Source of the DNA: Cryobacterium arcticum | GTDB taxonomy: Bacteria > Actinomycetota > Actinomycetes > Actinomycetales > Microbacteriaceae | Assembly: GCF_001679725.1 (NCBI RefSeq) | Contig: NZ_CP016282.1 | Span: 1,488,001-1,552,000 of the forward strand | Length of the DNA stretch: 64,000 nucleotides | Direction: 5' to 3' | Program-made: the position numbers and the translations under genes | Part shown: one piece after another, positions 18,201 through 25,730 of the stretch | Position numbering within the stretch: the first letter of the stretch is position 1 | Layout of the letters: every line of letters begins with the position of its first letter | Notes under the pieces: generated by a model | What the model saw: the letters and a program-made list of their open reading frames with translations, nothing else | Told to the model about the DNA's origin: nothing | The model's database searches: none

Positions 18201-18795
18201 AGAAGTAGAAATCAAATCCACCATTAAGAAACTGCTGGTTGTAGTAACTACCCTTCCCCCCTGCCGCACCCCCTGAGTAGCCCTGGGTGAAGGGCAGGCC
18301 TACCGCGCTCGTCGCGCCACGCAGGGTCAAGGCGTATGTGTGTCCGCCCTGGACCACGGCACCGTCGCTGACAAAGGTAGCTTTGTTCAGCCAGCCAAAC
18401 GGCTGGAGGCCGGTTTGGGTGAGCGAGTATTGCTCCAGGACGGGTCCAGTTGGGTTGCCTAAGCCATCGACAGCTTGGAGGTCCGCCGTAACAGAAAGTG
18501 CTCCGTTTTCCGGATCCCAAGTGCCGACAACGGAAACGGACTCGAGGACGCCTGAGTAATCCGGAGTGAAGGACTGGAACGGGGCAATTGTGAAGAAGTA
18601 CGCCGTCATCTCAAGAGTGTTGTTTATAGTCTCGTTGCCGTCGATCGTGGACGCCGACGCCGCCGATGTCGAGAGTAGTGATGGCGCGACGGCCAGCGTT
18701 GCGGCGAGGCCGAGGACCGCGGCGCGGGCGACAGCTCTCCACACCGGGCGGGCGAAATCGAGCGAACGATGGCGGGCAATGTGGCGGGTGGTCAC
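15295..18795 (-). CDS. Giant Fn3-repeat surface protein with LAXTG sorting signal
   Basis: About 1166 residues. I prefer the GTG at 18795, preceded by GGAG six bases away; an in-frame start exists at 18855. Order: basic leader and signal peptide ending near STSAASAS; a 160-residue unique beta-rich domain; eight Fn3-type repeats beginning PGAPTV, PGPPAG, PDAPTP, PGAPAS, PDAPAA, PDAPAA, PDLPAS and PSAPLN; one more Ig-like domain (DGSALAGATVKRGDTLTITG); a Pro/Thr/Ala linker; LAATG; a membrane helix; and RRRARG. LAATG fits the class E sortase motif LAXTG. Most repeats carry two cysteines about 12-14 apart. Exported and probably anchored to peptidoglycan; adhesion is inference. No sortase gene in the window. 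Confidence 0.85.
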   Translation of the reverse strand: MTTRHIARHRSLDFARPVWRAVARAAVLGLAATLAVAPSLLSTSAASASTIDGNETINNTLEMTAYFFTIAPFQSFTPDYSGVLESVSVVGTWDPENGALSVTADLQAVDGLGNPTGPVLEQYSLTQTGLQPFGWLNKATFVSDGAVVQGGHTYALTLRGATSAVGLPFTQGYSGGAAGGKGSYYNQQFLNGGFDFYFSTRISGIAEPGAPTVTSATALSKTTAEVTLTPSTVLGDVPITGYTVTADPSGQSCTIDPSAVPLSCTITNLTAGDTNTFTATTNTIGGPASATATSNAVTQPADAPGPPAGVAAARTAKTVATVTVTPPTQSDMPVTAYRVTSADAAHSCDIADTAAVPLACDVTGLTIGDTYSFAATATSGAGTSVASAASAPVSFDPAVPDAPTPPTAQMDGKTAAVVTFAAPDSDRAITGYTVTSAPDGKTCATTTALTCTVTGLTMGTDYTFTATATSKIGTSVASAASNAVSYQPLVPGAPASVVAVSSGKTVATVTVTAPQTGSDLPITKYTVMSASTPDSCEITDLTGSELSCDVTGLTIGTTYTFTATATSAAGTSAASAASNPVRRAPVVPDAPAAPTAHMDGKTSAVVTFAAPDSDRAITGYTVTSTPGGKTCTTTALTCTVTGLTIGTDYTFTVTATSTVGDSTSSPASNPVVYRPVAPDAPAAVTAVSSAKSVAAVAVTPPADPSDRPITQYTVTSTTTADSCTITDVTATPLTCDITGLSIGTPYAFTATATSAAGTSVASIVSNSILRTPVAPDLPASVTATSTGATTADVVLTPPAAPSDRPITSYTVTASPGGLTCTTTDVTATVIGCTITGLTRGESYTFTATATSSAGTSAALPGSTPPASDPVIPSTLPSAPLNVAVVPSETSVTLSWAAPVDDGGQPLDDYQVSYRATGDTTWSRAVPVVGLSTRLLGLADGTEYELRVAASTAVGTGPDVIVTATPFTFSPALTLADGSALAGATVKRGDTLTITGSDLPIGAAVTVELHSTPVTLGTATVGGNGRFSLPVTIPADAPAGAHTVVLGLRGTGAPLVESRTAITVFVPAAVEPIPTAAPTGEPTPTPAPVAPAPATPTPTATPPATPATTPAAAATAAAPTATATAPARPKATLAATGVDTGWLLWCAGTLLLGGSVLALRARRRARG

Positions 18796-18855
18796 GGGTT
18801 CTCCGACGTCAAACGGACAGTAGATTTCAGCTTCCCGCACCCTGGCTGCGGCCAT

Positions 18856-18878
18856 GGAAGGGTAAAACCCTTCCTTTT
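18856..18878 (+). promoter_or_regulatory. Perfect 8-bp inverted repeat in divergent promoter region
   Basis: GGAAGGGT, AAA, ACCCTTCC is a perfect dyad followed by TTTTT. It sits midway in the 156-base region between the Fn3 surface protein and the LuxR-type regulator. It could be an operator bound by that regulator and shared by both promoters, or on the plus strand an attenuator-like terminator ahead of the regulator. Sequence alone does not decide. Confidence 0.55.
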
Positions 18879-18951
18879 TGGCGGGTTACCGGCTGCCTCT
18901 CGCTACAGTTGGGCGTCGGCCCTCGAAGGCGACCGAAACCTAGGAGTCGTC

Positions 18952-21582
18952 ATGGTGGTGCGTCTGGCGGAGCAGTCGAAGCTCCTCTCTGCTGCGGTGC
19001 AGGCGCTGGACGGTGTGACCACCGTGGTCACGCTCGAGGGTGAGCCGGGCGCCGGGGTGACCTGGCTGGTGCGCGACCTGCTTCACACGGTTCCCGACTT
19101 CACGGTTGTGCGCGGGGCCGCGGCACTGTCCGCTCTGGTCGGCGCCGTCGACGAGCCCACGATCGTCTTGATCGATGACGCCCAGGAACTGGAGCCCGAG
19201 CAGGCCGACTGGGCCGCCGGCCTCATCGGTTCGCTGCGCTCCGTGCCGCTACTGGTGATCGTGGCCGGTCACACCGGGCAGTCGAGCCTCATCGCCCGGT
19301 TGCGGGTGGCAAGCAGTCGGGATGGCCGCGGCCGGGTCATCCGGCTGCCCGGCTTCACCGCGCAGCAGTGCATCGAGCTGGCCGCCGAACACGGCATCGT
19401 TCAACTCGACCCGGCGCGCGCCAACTTGATCACCGAGCTCACCGACGGCAACCCGCACCACCTGGTGACCATGTTCGAACAGCTGGGCCGGCGGTTGCAT
19501 GCCTCGATTCCCCGAGACCTGCCCGTGCCTGACGGCTACGCCGACCACCTGGCTGCGCAGCTGACTGTCTTGGAAGAGCCGACCCGCGCCCTGCTCGAGC
19601 TGTTGTCGGTGACGGGACGACCACTGGCCGTATCCATCCTGGTCGAGATCGCCGCCCGGCTCTCCCTCCCGGTCTCCGTGGACGGGGCCCTGGCGTCCGG
19701 GCTCGTCGAGATGCTCGACGAGGAAGGCCAGCGAGAACTGGGCTTCACCTCGGAGCGCGCACGCACGGGCATCCGTCGCGGCATCGACGCGCCCCGGGCC
19801 CGCGAACTGAACGCCGCCATCGCCCGGTCGATGAGCGGATGGGCGCAGCTCGAGCACCGGCTGGCGGCCACCGAGCACACCGATGATGAGCTCGCCGCCG
19901 ACCTCGAGGTCGAGGGCGACCGCAACGCGGCCACAGGGCGTTACCCCAGCGCGGCCCGCATCTACAGCCGGGCGAGCGGGGTGACCTCCTCGAGCGCGGA
20001 CCGGGAACGCCGGCTGCTGCGCGCCGGCGCCTACGCCTTCTTCGCGGATGACGCGGAACTCGCCGGCACCCTCGCCGAGAGCGTCGCCCGGTGTTCCCCC
20101 GGCCCCGGTCGCACCATCGTCCTCGGCGGACTCGGCTACCTGCTTGGCAACTTTCCTGAGACCCTCGCCCTCGTACAGGAGGGCCTGGCGCAGGGCGCTC
20201 CCGCCGACGCCCGGAGGCCGACCAGGGACGAGGTGCTCTTTGTGGCCGGGGTCGTCGCGAGCATCCGGCTGGCCACCCTGGACATCGGTGGAACCATCGC
20301 CGCGAGCGCTGCTGCCCTGGCGGCCGCACCATCCGAACCTGGGGCAGTGTCGCCCGCCGACGCCCGGCTGCGCCTGGCCTGGGGGTTCGCCCTGTGGATC
20401 TCGGGCGATCGGGATCAGGCCATGCTGGTCCTGAATCCGCTGATCGGGTTGCCGCTGAACCGGCCCGAGCGCGCCGACGCGCTGGTGATCGTGGGTCAGC
20501 AACAGTTCTACGGCGGCCTGGACCGGGCGGCCCTGCACACCTTCGACCTGGCCATCGAGTCGGCGCGGGCCAGTCAGGCGCTGCACGTGCTGCCGCTCGG
20601 ACTCGCCCTGCGCGCGCAGGTGCATTACTCGCTCGGCCAGTGGGATTCGGCGATGCTCGACGCCCAGGCCGTGCTCGCGCACACCACGGCAAGCCGCAAC
20701 GGCAACCACGACGGCATCGCCCACGGGGTGATCGCCATGCTGGCCGCTCAGGCCGGCCAGCTCGACGAGGCCCAGCGAGCCGTGCGCGTCGGGGCCCGAC
20801 TTGCGGTCGAGCGCCCGCTGCCGCAACACCATGTGGGGGCCGCGGTCGCCGCCGCGGTCGTTGAACGGGCGGGCGGGCATCCGCACGCCGTCATCCAAGC
20901 GCTCGCGCCGCTCCTCGGTGGCAGTCTCGACATCGCCACCACCGCCACCGGATACACCGGCTGGCGGGCCATGCAGGCCGAAGCCCTCATCACGCTGGGC
21001 TCGCTCGACCAGGCCCAGGCCGTGATCGACCGCCTCGAGACGGAGAGCGGCAGTCGCGCCTTCGGCTACCCGGACTGGTTGCGCGGCCTTCTCGCCGAGG
21101 CCCGCGGCCAACGGATGATCGCCGCCCGGCACTTCGCCGCAGCCGTCAGCACCGGCGTCGAAACGGTCACCCCGTTCGCCCATGCCCTCGCCCTGCGGGC
21201 GCTGGCAGGCAGCCTCCTGGCGCGGGGCAACGTCGACGACGGAGCCGCCGCGAAGCGTGAGGCCGACCGGCTGTTCGGCCGGCTGGGCGCTGCGGCCTAT
21301 TTGCCCGTCGCCGCCGCAACCGCCGCCGCCCTGCCGGCCCTGGCCGGCTGGCCGACGCTCACCCCCCGGGAACGCGACACCGTGCTGCTCGCCTCGGGAG
21401 GGCAGCTGAACCGGGAGATCGCGTCGTCGATGCACGTGTCCGTCAAGACGGTCGAGAAACACCTCGCGAACGCGCTCGCCAAGCTGGGCCTGCGGTCCCG
21501 GCGTGAACTTGCCGGCCGGGCGGCCCCCGAAACGGCGACCCCGCCCGAGAGAGGCGCTCCGGCCGTCGTCCTGGTCAGCTGA
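18952..21582 (+). CDS. Large LuxR family (LAL-like) transcriptional regulator
   Basis: 876 residues from ATG at 18952 (AGGAG seven bases upstream). N-terminal P-loop ATPase-like region: GEPGAGVTW at 30-38 sits where Walker A should be but has valine (V36) in place of the lysine, and TIVLIDDAQEL is the Walker B. A long TPR-like helical middle follows, then a C-terminal LuxR/GerE helix-turn-helix from about 803: LTPRERDTVLLASGG and VSVKTVEKHLANALAKLGL. Divergent from the LAXTG surface protein, its most likely target. With the lysine lost, ATP binding may be absent. Confidence 0.85.
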   Translation: MVVRLAEQSKLLSAAVQALDGVTTVVTLEGEPGAGVTWLVRDLLHTVPDFTVVRGAAALSALVGAVDEPTIVLIDDAQELEPEQADWAAGLIGSLRSVPLLVIVAGHTGQSSLIARLRVASSRDGRGRVIRLPGFTAQQCIELAAEHGIVQLDPARANLITELTDGNPHHLVTMFEQLGRRLHASIPRDLPVPDGYADHLAAQLTVLEEPTRALLELLSVTGRPLAVSILVEIAARLSLPVSVDGALASGLVEMLDEEGQRELGFTSERARTGIRRGIDAPRARELNAAIARSMSGWAQLEHRLAATEHTDDELAADLEVEGDRNAATGRYPSAARIYSRASGVTSSSADRERRLLRAGAYAFFADDAELAGTLAESVARCSPGPGRTIVLGGLGYLLGNFPETLALVQEGLAQGAPADARRPTRDEVLFVAGVVASIRLATLDIGGTIAASAAALAAAPSEPGAVSPADARLRLAWGFALWISGDRDQAMLVLNPLIGLPLNRPERADALVIVGQQQFYGGLDRAALHTFDLAIESARASQALHVLPLGLALRAQVHYSLGQWDSAMLDAQAVLAHTTASRNGNHDGIAHGVIAMLAAQAGQLDEAQRAVRVGARLAVERPLPQHHVGAAVAAAVVERAGGHPHAVIQALAPLLGGSLDIATTATGYTGWRAMQAEALITLGSLDQAQAVIDRLETESGSRAFGYPDWLRGLLAEARGQRMIAARHFAAAVSTGVETVTPFAHALALRALAGSLLARGNVDDGAAAKREADRLFGRLGAAAYLPVAAATAAALPALAGWPTLTPRERDTVLLASGGQLNREIASSMHVSVKTVEKHLANALAKLGLRSRRELAGRAAPETATPPERGAPAVVLVS

Positions 21583-21585
21583 CCG

Positions 21586-21630
21586 ACCGCGCCGACACCG
21601 ACCGCGCCGGCACCGACCGCGCCGGCACCG
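21586..21630. repeat. Three tandem 15-bp units
   Basis: ACCGCGCCGACACCG followed by two exact copies of ACCGCGCCGGCACCG, directly after the regulator stop codon. No hairpin or coding role is apparent; a possible site of slipped-strand length change. Confidence 0.7.
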
Positions 21631-21707
21631 ACTCGCGGCACTCGGCTGCCAGCGCCGGCCGCCCCGGCATCCTGCGCACTCCGCGCGACCCGGTAATGTC
21701 AGAGCTT

Positions 21708-21726
21708 CGTCACCCCCTCGGTGACG
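21708..21726. other. Small inverted repeat upstream of the RidA gene
   Basis: CGTCACC, five-base loop, GGTGACG: a perfect 7-bp stem, 28 bases before the RidA start. No T-run follows, so an operator or leader hairpin is more likely than a terminator. Confidence 0.4.
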
Positions 21727-21753
21727 CCCGAAGCCGGCCCCAGTGAGGACACC

Positions 21754-22164
21754 ATGACCGAATACACCCGCCAGAACGTCTCGTCCGGCTCCGCCTGGGA
21801 GCCCGTCGTCGGCTACTCCCGGGCTGTGAAGGCGGGCGCGTTCGTGTTCGTCGCCGGCACCACCGCCAGTTCGCCCGAGGGGGCCGTCGGCGGGGCGGAT
21901 GCCGCGGCGCAGGCCCGCGAGATCTTCGTGCGCATCGGCGCGGCCCTCGAGCAGGCCGGCGCGAGCTTCGACGAGGTGGTGCGCACCCGGGTGTACTTGA
22001 AGGACATCGCCAACTTCGACACCGTCGGCGCCGTGCACGGGGAGATCTTCGGCAGCATCCGCCCGGCACTGGTCGCCGTGGAAGTGGGCGCGCTGGCCGC
22101 CCCCGACCTCCTCGTGGAGATCGAGCTCGACGCGATCATCGGGGCGGCGCTCCCCGCCGCCTGA
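21754..22164 (+). CDS. RidA family protein
   Basis: 136 residues from ATG at 21754 (GTGAGGA just upstream). YSRAVKAGAFVFVAGTTAS and the C-terminal LVEIELDAIIG are typical of the RidA/YjgF/UK114 family, and RTRVYLKDIANF carries the conserved arginine that contacts the imine carboxylate. RidA hydrolyses reactive enamines and imines from amino-acid metabolism; the conserved arginine makes activity plausible. Trimeric, cytoplasmic. Followed 38 bases later by a pseudouridine synthase. Confidence 0.87.
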   Translation: MTEYTRQNVSSGSAWEPVVGYSRAVKAGAFVFVAGTTASSPEGAVGGADAAAQAREIFVRIGAALEQAGASFDEVVRTRVYLKDIANFDTVGAVHGEIFGSIRPALVAVEVGALAAPDLLVEIELDAIIGAALPAA

Positions 22165-22202
22165 CCGCCGCGGCGTGCACGGCTAGCGCATACGATCGGG
22201 GG

Positions 22203-23144
22203 ATGCCCCCACGTTCGCCCCTGCCACAACGACACGGGCTCGAAGCAGCGTGGGTGTGCACCCCCGAGCGCGACCGACCGGGTGCACCGCAGCCGACCTG
22301 GCCGACCATGGGCGCCTGGCTGCAGGAACGGCTGAGCGAGTTCGTGGAGGTGGCCGGGTTCCTGGCCGATGGCCGATTCGTCTACGAGAACGGCACGCCG
22401 GTCGCCGGGACCGACCCGTACCGGCCCACCACCTTCGTCTGGTTCCACCGCGACTTGGCCGACGAACCGGTGGTGCCCGGCGTGCTGCACCTGGTCTACC
22501 GGGACGAGCGGATCGTGGTGATCGACAAGCCCCCGTTCCTCTCCAGCATCCCGCGAGGACGGCACGTCGTGCAGAGCGTCGTCGTTCGGCTGCGCGCCGA
22601 GCTGGGGCTGCCCGAACTCTCGCCATTGCACCGCCTGGACCGGGTGACCAGCGGACTGCTGGTCCTGGCCACCGAGCGCCGCTGGCGCGGGGCCTACCAG
22701 ACCCTCTTCCAACGCGGCGAAGTGCACAAGGTGTACCGGGCCCTGGCGGCGCTCCGCCCCGAGCTCGACCTGCCCGTCACCGTGCGCAACCATCTGGCGA
22801 CCCGGCCCGGTCAGTGGCAGGGCGAGGTGGTGCCCGGCGCCCCGGTCAACGCCGAGTCACGCATCGAGCTGACTGGCGCACACGGGGAGTCGGGGGAGTA
22901 CCGGCTGACGCCCACGACCGGGCGCACCCACCAGCTGCGCCTGCACATGCTGGGCCTGGGCATCCCCATCACCGACGACCCGATCTACCCGGTGGTGCAG
23001 GATGTGTCGGTGCACGACTTCACCCGGCCGCTCCAACTCCTGGCCAGCGAGGTGTCCTTCACCGACCCGGTCGACGGCACGCCCCGATGGTTCGAGAGCG
23101 TGCGCCGGCTGCCACTGTTCGGGGAGACCGTCGGGGCGCACTAA
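22203..23144 (+). CDS. RluA-family RNA pseudouridine synthase
   Basis: 313 residues. The catalytic aspartate is D146 in LHRLDRVTSGLLVLA, the RluA motif; VIDKPPFLSSIP precedes it and the C-terminal RTHQLRLHMLGLGIPITDDP is also diagnostic. No S4 domain is visible at the N-terminus, which instead has about 40 unassigned residues. It isomerises uridines in rRNA or tRNA; the exact target is unknown. Convergent with the SixA-like phosphatase. Confidence 0.88.
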   Translation: MPPRSPLPQRHGLEAAWVCTPERDRPGAPQPTWPTMGAWLQERLSEFVEVAGFLADGRFVYENGTPVAGTDPYRPTTFVWFHRDLADEPVVPGVLHLVYRDERIVVIDKPPFLSSIPRGRHVVQSVVVRLRAELGLPELSPLHRLDRVTSGLLVLATERRWRGAYQTLFQRGEVHKVYRALAALRPELDLPVTVRNHLATRPGQWQGEVVPGAPVNAESRIELTGAHGESGEYRLTPTTGRTHQLRLHMLGLGIPITDDPIYPVVQDVSVHDFTRPLQLLASEVSFTDPVDGTPRWFESVRRLPLFGETVGAH

Positions 23145-23182
23145 GGAGCGGTCAGGGCGCCGCGGCGGCCCCTCGCACCCGG

Positions 23183-23686
23183 CTACTCGAGGCCGGCCGT
23201 CCCGGCCCGGCCGGAGGTCACGAGAACCGCGGTCGAGTCGCCGAGCTGCGCCCACGGGCCCGGCACACCGAGCACGGCCAGGGACGACGTCGACAGCCTG
23301 ACGTTCTCGCCGCTGAGCACGGAGATCAGCTCCTCCAGCCCGGGATTGTGAGCCACGAGAATCACGCTCTCCAGCTCGTCGGGCAGCTCCCGCAGGATCT
23401 CGAGCAGGTCGGTGACGGATGCCGCATACGCCCGCTCGTCGATGCGGGCCTCCGGGCTCTCGCTGAACTCCGCCGAGGCCAGCACCCAGGTGGTCCGGGC
23501 CCGGGTGGCGGGGGAGACGATGGCCAGGTCGATGCCGGGGTGGTGTTCGGCCAGCCAGCTGCCGGCATCCGGCGCCTGGGTCTGCCCGCGGGCGTTGAGC
23601 GTGCGGTCGATGTCTGCTTCGCCGCCCGACCAGTCGGACTTGGCGTGCCGGAGCACGATGAGGGTTCGCGCACTACGTGTGGTCAT
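23183..23686 (-). CDS. SixA-like histidine phosphatase
   Basis: 167 residues from ATG at 23686. N-terminal TLIVLRHAKSDW gives the catalytic RHxK/R motif of the SixA branch of histidine phosphatases, and ILVAHNPGLEELI the second histidine. Short length without inserts fits SixA-type phosphohistidine phosphatases. The substrate in this organism is not known. Not paired with a histidine kinase here. Confidence 0.83.
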   Translation of the reverse strand: MTTRSARTLIVLRHAKSDWSGGEADIDRTLNARGQTQAPDAGSWLAEHHPGIDLAIVSPATRARTTWVLASAEFSESPEARIDERAYAASVTDLLEILRELPDELESVILVAHNPGLEELISVLSGENVRLSTSSLAVLGVPGPWAQLGDSTAVLVTSGRAGTAGLE

Positions 23687-23838
23687 TCCGATAGTCTGCA
23701 CCCGCCCTGCCGTCGGCAGCCCGCCGACCTGCGTCACGATGTGCGGTGAGGCACAGCGTGGCAATAGGCTTGCACCCGGACCGCCTCGCAGTGCTGCGGG
23801 AGTTGTGGACCGTGTTCTGACGCATCCAGGAGGGCCTC

Positions 23839-25566
23839 GTGGCCGAAAATACCCCCGTTGATCCCACTTCGACCGACGCGTGGAAGCAGCTCGGCGGCAT
23901 CGCCGACGGCTTCTCGCCCGACCTGCGCGGATGGTTCGACGCCGATGCCGGTCGCGCCGATCGTTACACCTTCCAGGCGGCCGACCTCACCGTCGACCTG
24001 TCCAAGGGCCTCATCACCGAGGAGATCCTCGGCCACCTCGTGCGGCTCGCACAGGACGTCGACGTCGCGGGGCGCTACCAGGCGATGATCGCCGGCGAGC
24101 ACATCAACGCCACCGAAGACCGCGCGGTGCTGCACACGGCGCTCCGCCGTCCCAAGGGCGCCGCCGGCCTGGTGCCGCCGGCCGGTTTCATCGTCGACGG
24201 CCAGGACGTCGACGCCGACGTGCACGCCACCCTCGACAAGGTCTACGCGTTCGCCGACAAGGTGCGCTCCGGCGAGTGGACCGGCGTGACCGGCAAGCCG
24301 ATCAGCACCGTCGTCAACATCGGCATCGGCGGGTCCGACCTCGGCCCGGTGATGGTCTACGAAGCCCTCAAGCCCTACGTGAAGCCGGGCCTCGAGGTGC
24401 GCTTCGTCTCGAACATCGACCCGACCGACGTCTACGAGAAGACCGCCGGCCTCGACCCCGAGACCACGCTGTTCATCGTCGCATCCAAGACCTTCGGCAC
24501 TCTCGAAACCCTCACCAACGCCCGCCTCGCGCGCGAGTGGCTCTGGGCCGAGCTGGCCTCCGCCGGAGTTCTCGACGATACGGATGCGGCACGCACGGAC
24601 GCCGTCGCCAAGCACTTCGTCGCCGTCTCCACGGCCCTCGACAAGGTCAAGGCCTTCGGCATCGACCCCGAGAACGCGTTCGGCTTCTGGGACTGGGTGG
24701 GAGGCCGCTACTCGGTCGACTCCGCCATCGGCACCTCGGTGGTCATCGCCATCGGACCCGACAACTGGCGCGAGTTCCTCGCCGGCTTCCACGCCATCGA
24801 CGAGCACACGCGCACCACGCCGCTCGAGCAGAACGTGCCGGTTCTCATGGGCCTGCTCAATGTCTGGTACACCAACTTCCTCAACGCCCAGAGCCACGCG
24901 GTGCTCCCGTACGCGCAGTACCTGCACCGATTCCCGGCCTACCTGCAGCAGCTCACCATGGAGTCCAACGGCAAGAGCGTGCGCTGGGACGGCAGCCCGG
25001 TCACGACCGACACCGGCGAAGTCTTCTGGGGCGAACCGGGCACCAACGGCCAGCACGCGTTCTACCAGCTCATCCACCAGGGCACCCGGCTGGTCCCGGC
25101 GGACTTCATCGCCGTAGCCAACCCCGCGCATCCGCTGAAGGACGAGACCGGCGACGGCGCGGGCGTCGAGCCCGGCCAGGACGTGCACACGTTGTTCATG
25201 GCCAACTACTTCGCCCAGACCAAGGCGCTGGCCTTCGGAAAGACCGCCGACGAGGTGCGCGCCGACGGCGTCGCCGAGTCGATCGTCCCGGCCCGCGTGT
25301 TCAGCGGCAACCGCCCCACCACGTCGATCCTCGCGCCCGCGCTCACCCCGAGCGTGGTCGGCCAGCTCATCGCGCTCTACGAGCACATCGTGTTCGTCGA
25401 GGGCACCATCTGGGGCATCGACTCCTTCGACCAGTGGGGCGTGGAGCTGGGCAAGCAGCTGGCGCTGCAGGTCACCCCCGCGGTGCAAGGCGACAGTGCT
25501 GCGCTCGAGGCTCAGGACTCGTCGACCAAGGCATTGATCGCGAAGTACCTGGAGCTGCGTAAGTAA
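23839..25566 (+). CDS. pgi: Glucose-6-phosphate isomerase
   Basis: 575 residues, from a GTG preceded by AGGAGGG. It interconverts glucose 6-phosphate and fructose 6-phosphate in glycolysis/gluconeogenesis. Signature segments: [17 protein letters not shown] (sugar phosphate loop), [33 protein letters not shown] and the active-site [13 protein letters not shown]. Ends 165 bases before a convergent GH15 gene, with a strong hairpin between. Confidence 0.95.
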   Translation: MAENTPVDPTSTDAWKQLGGIADGFSPDLRGWFDADAGRADRYTFQAADLTVDLSKGLITEEILGHLVRLAQDVDVAGRYQAMIAGEHINATEDRAVLHTALRRPKGAAGLVPPAGFIVDGQDVDADVHATLDKVYAFADKVRSGEWTGVTGKPISTVVNIGIGGSDLGPVMVYEALKPYVKPGLEVRFVSNIDPTDVYEKTAGLDPETTLFIVASKTFGTLETLTNARLAREWLWAELASAGVLDDTDAARTDAVAKHFVAVSTALDKVKAFGIDPENAFGFWDWVGGRYSVDSAIGTSVVIAIGPDNWREFLAGFHAIDEHTRTTPLEQNVPVLMGLLNVWYTNFLNAQSHAVLPYAQYLHRFPAYLQQLTMESNGKSVRWDGSPVTTDTGEVFWGEPGTNGQHAFYQLIHQGTRLVPADFIAVANPAHPLKDETGDGAGVEPGQDVHTLFMANYFAQTKALAFGKTADEVRADGVAESIVPARVFSGNRPTTSILAPALTPSVVGQLIALYEHIVFVEGTIWGIDSFDQWGVELGKQLALQVTPAVQGDSAALEAQDSSTKALIAKYLELRK

Positions 25567-25627
25567 TCATCGTCAGAGGCCGCGGTCGGTCTCCTCACCG
25601 CAACCGGCCACTGCGCCTCTGACCGGC

Positions 25628-25655
25628 GACCGCGCCCGCCATAGCGGGCGCGGTC
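25628..25655. terminator. Bidirectional terminator between pgi and GH15
   Basis: GACCGCGCCCGC, loop CATA, GCGGGCGCGGTC: a perfect 12-bp stem in the gap between two convergent genes. No long T-run, as usual in GC-rich actinobacteria. Confidence 0.7.
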
Positions 25656-25730
25656 GGCCACAGCAGGCGCGGTGAACCCGTCGCTCAGCGACGCGGCGCT
25701 TCCCAGCCGTGAACGGCCGGCGCGAAACCG

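Noticed and set aside
21586..21630. Operator array or origin iterons
   Set aside because: Only three units directly after a stop codon, no dyad symmetry and no replication gene nearby.
19249..22038. 929-codon minus-strand frame opposite the LuxR-type regulator and RidA
   Set aside because: Spans two real plus-strand genes and has the composition of an antisense shadow.
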